Source of the DNA: Streptomyces zagrosensis
GTDB lineage: Bacteria; Actinomycetota; Actinomycetes; Streptomycetales; Streptomycetaceae
Assembly: GCF_014203645.1 (NCBI RefSeq)
Contig: NZ_JACHJL010000002.1
Span: 496,001-560,000 of the forward strand
Direction of reading: 5' to 3'
Length of the DNA: 64,000 nucleotides
Position 1 is the first letter of the stretch. Each line of letters begins with the position of its first letter. Made by a program: the position numbers and the translations under genes. The notes under the pieces were generated by a model. That model worked only from the letters and a program-made list of their open reading frames with translations, made no database searches and was not told the DNA's origin. Below, piece after piece: positions 61,795 through 64,000 of the stretch.

Positions 61795-63147
61795 TCACAC
61801 CTTCAGGTTGCGGCCCGCGCCGAGGCCGAGGGCGGCCAGGCCCACGCAGACGCCGAGGAGCAGAAGCAGCGGCAGCGTCCAGCCATCGGTGACCTGGTGC
61901 ACCGCGCCGAGCGCGAGCGGGCCCGCGGCGGCGAGCAGATAACCCCAGGTTTGGGCCATGCCGGACAGGCGCGCCGCGGTATGGGCGTCCCGTGCGCGCA
62001 GCACCATCATGGTCAGCGCGAGCCCGAGCGCACCACCCTGGCCGATGCCGAGCAGCGTGGCCCACAACCAGGCGCCGCCCACGGGCGCGATCAGCAGGCC
62101 GACGACTCCGCTGGCCATCAGGGTGGCGACGGTGACGGCGAGCATCCGCTGGCGGGGCATCCGCCCGGCGAGCAGCGGCACGACGAACGAGCCAACGCCC
62201 TGGAGCAGGGTGCTGTACGCGAAGACGAGCCCGGCCGTGGACTTGCTCATGCCGTGGTCGGTGAAGACCGTGGGCAGCCAGGCGATCACGACGTACGCGA
62301 CGAGTGACTGCGACCCCATGAACAGGGTGATCTGCCAGGCGAGCGGGGTGCGGGAGAGGCGCCGAGATGAGTCGGCGGCGGTGTCGGTTGTTGTGGTGGT
62401 GCCGGTGGTGCCGGTGCCGTCGGTGGTGGTGTTCGCGCCGGTGGTGGGGTGGGCCGGGGTGGCGGCCGGCTGGCCGTGCTGGGTGCCGCGGCGGGAGATG
62501 ACGGCCTGCGGAACCCAGAGCAGCGCGGCAAAGGCGGCGAGCAGGGCCCAGGAGGCGAGCGAGCCGCGCCAGCTGCCGAGCGCGTTCTCCAGGGGGACGG
62601 CTGCGGCGGCGGCTGTGGTCGCGCCGATGATCATCGAGGTGGAGTAGAGGGCGGTCATGGCCGCCGCACGGTCCGGGAAGTCCCGTTTGACCAGGCCCGG
62701 CATCAACACGTTGAGCAGGGCTATCGCCGTACCGACGAAGGCACTGCCGACGAAGAGCGTGACCACCGGCGGCGCGACGCGCAGCAGGATGCCGCCGCAG
62801 AGCAGCACCAACGCGCCGAGCAGCGCGGTTTCCGTACCGAACCGGCGAGCCAGCTTCGGTGCCAGCGGCGATGCCAGCCCCATGAAGATCAGCGGAATGG
62901 TGGTGACCAGGCTGGTCGCGGTGGCCGCGAGGCCGAAGTCGTCGCTGATCTCGCTGAGCAGTGGGGAGACCGCGGCCAGCGCCGCGCGCATGTTGAGCGA
63001 GGCGAGGACGATGCCGACGAGGAGCAGAGCGGGGTGCGCGCGCAGCGTGCGGCGCGCGACGGCCACCGGTGGGGCGGGGACCAGGTCCTCTTCCGCGTCG
63101 ATGAGTCGTGCATCGGGCGTGGTGTTGGGCCCGGACATAGGCGGCAT
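61795..63147 (-). CDS. MFS transporter, CynX/NimT family
   Basis: 450 aa, ATG at 63147; ATG at 63138 is possible. Twelve helices, split by a low-complexity Thr/Gly/Pro loop (TTTDGTGTTGTTTTTDTAAD) between helices 6 and 7. LVGIVLASLNMRAALAAVSP at helix 1 and LVTTIPLIFMGLASPLAPKL are typical of CynX/NimT (cyanate, nitroimidazole) transporters. The substrate is probably a small anion or drug. Regulator: the GntR gene upstream on the same strand. The adjacent carbonic anhydrases recall E. coli cynT-cynX, but there is no cyanase here. Confidence 0.88.
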   Translation of the reverse strand: MPPMSGPNTTPDARLIDAEEDLVPAPPVAVARRTLRAHPALLLVGIVLASLNMRAALAAVSPLLSEISDDFGLAATATSLVTTIPLIFMGLASPLAPKLARRFGTETALLGALVLLCGGILLRVAPPVVTLFVGSAFVGTAIALLNVLMPGLVKRDFPDRAAAMTALYSTSMIIGATTAAAAAVPLENALGSWRGSLASWALLAAFAALLWVPQAVISRRGTQHGQPAATPAHPTTGANTTTDGTGTTGTTTTTDTAADSSRRLSRTPLAWQITLFMGSQSLVAYVVIAWLPTVFTDHGMSKSTAGLVFAYSTLLQGVGSFVVPLLAGRMPRQRMLAVTVATLMASGVVGLLIAPVGGAWLWATLLGIGQGGALGLALTMMVLRARDAHTAARLSGMAQTWGYLLAAAGPLALGAVHQVTDGWTLPLLLLLGVCVGLAALGLGAGRNLKV

Positions 63148-63291
63148 ACCTTTCGTTGGGCTGGGGTGGGCTGGGGCTGGGGCGGGCTGGGCTGAATTCG
63201 CCGGGGGGTGTGCCAGGTGGGCGCCGGGGGATGTGCCAGGTGGGTTTTTGGCGCGTGTTACGGGGTGGAGTTTCGGGGGTGTGCGGCGGGG

Positions 63292-64000
63292 TTACGCGCC
63301 CGGGGCGAGCAGCGCGTCTACTGCCCGTTTTGGCACATCGAGCAGCGCTCGGGCCGCGCCTTCCGCGGCATCCGGGTCGCCGGAGGCGATCGCATCGACC
63401 AGCGCCTGATGGTCTACAGGGTCGATGTGCGGCATGTCCTGGTCGCCGTGCGCGGTGACCAGGGCCTCGCGTACGGAGCTGCTGAACCAGCCGTATGTGG
63501 CGCTGAGCGCGGAGTTGTGCGCCGCGTCCACCACGGCGGTATGGAATTCGACGTCGTGATCCGCGTACAGCTCCAGGTTGTCGTACGGCGGCTGGCCCTG
63601 CGCGCCCACCAGCTCGGCCTGCGCGGCGAGCGCGCCGAGCATCCGCTCCAAATCGGCGGGCTGATGCCGCAGCGCGGCGAGCCGGGCGCCTTCGGCCTCC
63701 AGGGCGATGCGGAGCTCCAGGACGTCGCGGATTCCCGCGCGCTGGATGCCGCGCAGCACTGCGGCCGGATCGGTGGTGGACACGACGAAGGTGCCTTCGC
63801 CCTGCCTGGACTGGAGCATTCCGGCGTGAACGAGGACGCGTACCGCCTCACGAACGGTGTTCCGACCGACCTGGAGCTGCTCGGCGAGCGCGTGCTCGGT
63901 CGGCACGCGGTCCCCCACCTGCCACTCGCCACCGGCCAACTGCGCTCGTAGCTGCTCCACGACGGTATCCACCAGGGACTGCCGCCCCGCTGCCCGCAGT
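63292..64000 (-). CDS. GntR/FadR family regulator (start beyond window)
   Basis: Partial: the frame runs open to the window edge, reading RAAGRQSLVDTVVEQLRAQL, so the true start lies past 64000. GntR wHTH: WQVGDRVPTEHALAEQLQVG, RNTVREAVRVLVHAGMLQSR QGEGTFV. The FCD C-terminal domain has LELRIALEAEGARLAALR, ADHDVEFHTAVVDAAHNSA and the late helix PVDHQALVDAIASGDPDAAE, including the metal-site D..H and later H residues. It probably controls the MFS gene 144 bp downstream on the same strand. Confidence 0.9.
   Translation of the reverse strand, partial: LRAAGRQSLVDTVVEQLRAQLAGGEWQVGDRVPTEHALAEQLQVGRNTVREAVRVLVHAGMLQSRQGEGTFVVSTTDPAAVLRGIQRAGIRDVLELRIALEAEGARLAALRHQPADLERMLGALAAQAELVGAQGQPPYDNLELYADHDVEFHTAVVDAAHNSALSATYGWFSSSVREALVTAHGDQDMPHIDPVDHQALVDAIASGDPDAAEGAARALLDVPKRAVDALLAPGA

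Noticed and set aside
60419..63147. A cyanate (cyn) operon from carbonic anhydrase and CynX-type transporter
   Set aside because: The transporter is on the opposite strand, there is no cyanase, and the transporter pairs better with the GntR gene next to it.

Overview
The window is GC-rich actinobacterial chromosome, almost certainly Streptomyces. The best evidence is an SsgA sporulation protein, a single-gene CydCD transporter, actinobacterial Rex and parS sites, WhiJ/DUF397-type genes, F420-type enzymes and strong third-position GC bias. From memory, the order ssgR-ssgA / yibE/F / thiC / lacI / hisC / cydA-cydB-cydCD / GAF histidine kinase / four-gene ABC transporter matches the chromosomal core of S. 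coelicolor not far from oriC. Two near-perfect parS sites in the window fit that position. I saw no rRNA or tRNA gene, CRISPR array, complete transposon, integrase or large biosynthetic cluster.

Layout. 1-8.1 kb: the start of a GNAT gene, a MarR/MFS divergent pair, a HAD phosphatase, a flavohaemoprotein with a very long disordered N-terminus followed by a PNPOx-like flavoprotein with a Gln-rich tail, and a Nudix hydrolase. 8.4-13.7 kb: a LysR regulator, an orphan + strand terminator that may end a small RNA, cystathionine gamma-lyase, a holin-like membrane protein, a cupin, a DUF5326 protein, a decayed ssgR and an intact ssgA. 14-18.8 kb: yibE/F, a TPP riboswitch with thiC, then a vapBC toxin-antitoxin pair lying between two copies of the thiC 3' end. 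18.9-25 kb: a membrane protein, a metallophosphoesterase, a LacI regulator and hisC. 25-33.5 kb: a Rex-controlled cytochrome bd operon (cydA, cydB, cydCD) and a GAF histidine kinase, with a tandem parS pair at the cydB/cydCD junction. 33.5-38 kb: a TetR/MFS efflux pair and an ECF41-type sigma factor with its CMD and DoxX partners and matching promoters. 38-46 kb: a Cof-type phosphatase, an LLM oxidoreductase, darT and LLM relics, a methyltransferase, htpX-pspAB, secreted and hypothetical proteins, and phosphotriesterase and LysR relics. 46-55 kb: a MerR regulator, an EphD-like hydrolase-SDR fusion, an M24 peptidase and a four-gene ABC operon. 55-64 kb: a PPOX enzyme, a lipoprotein, an XRE plus DUF397 (WhiJ-like) cluster with repeat-expanded DUF397 proteins, an anti-sigma-like ATPase, two tandem beta-carbonic anhydrases, a CynX-type MFS transporter and a GntR/FadR regulator cut by the window edge.

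How parts work together. The cyd block is a redox-controlled terminal oxidase unit: Rex senses NADH/NAD+, CydAB is the quinol oxidase, and CydCD is needed for its assembly. The ECF41 sigma factor, CMD and DoxX form a small stress or redox regulon. ThiC is controlled by thiamine pyrophosphate. Four stretches look like decayed or recently altered DNA: ssgR, the thiC 3' flank, 40.4-41 kb and 45.6-46 kb. The thiC flank is the most unusual: a small toxin-antitoxin cassette appears to have given thiC a new 3' end and left the old one stranded downstream.
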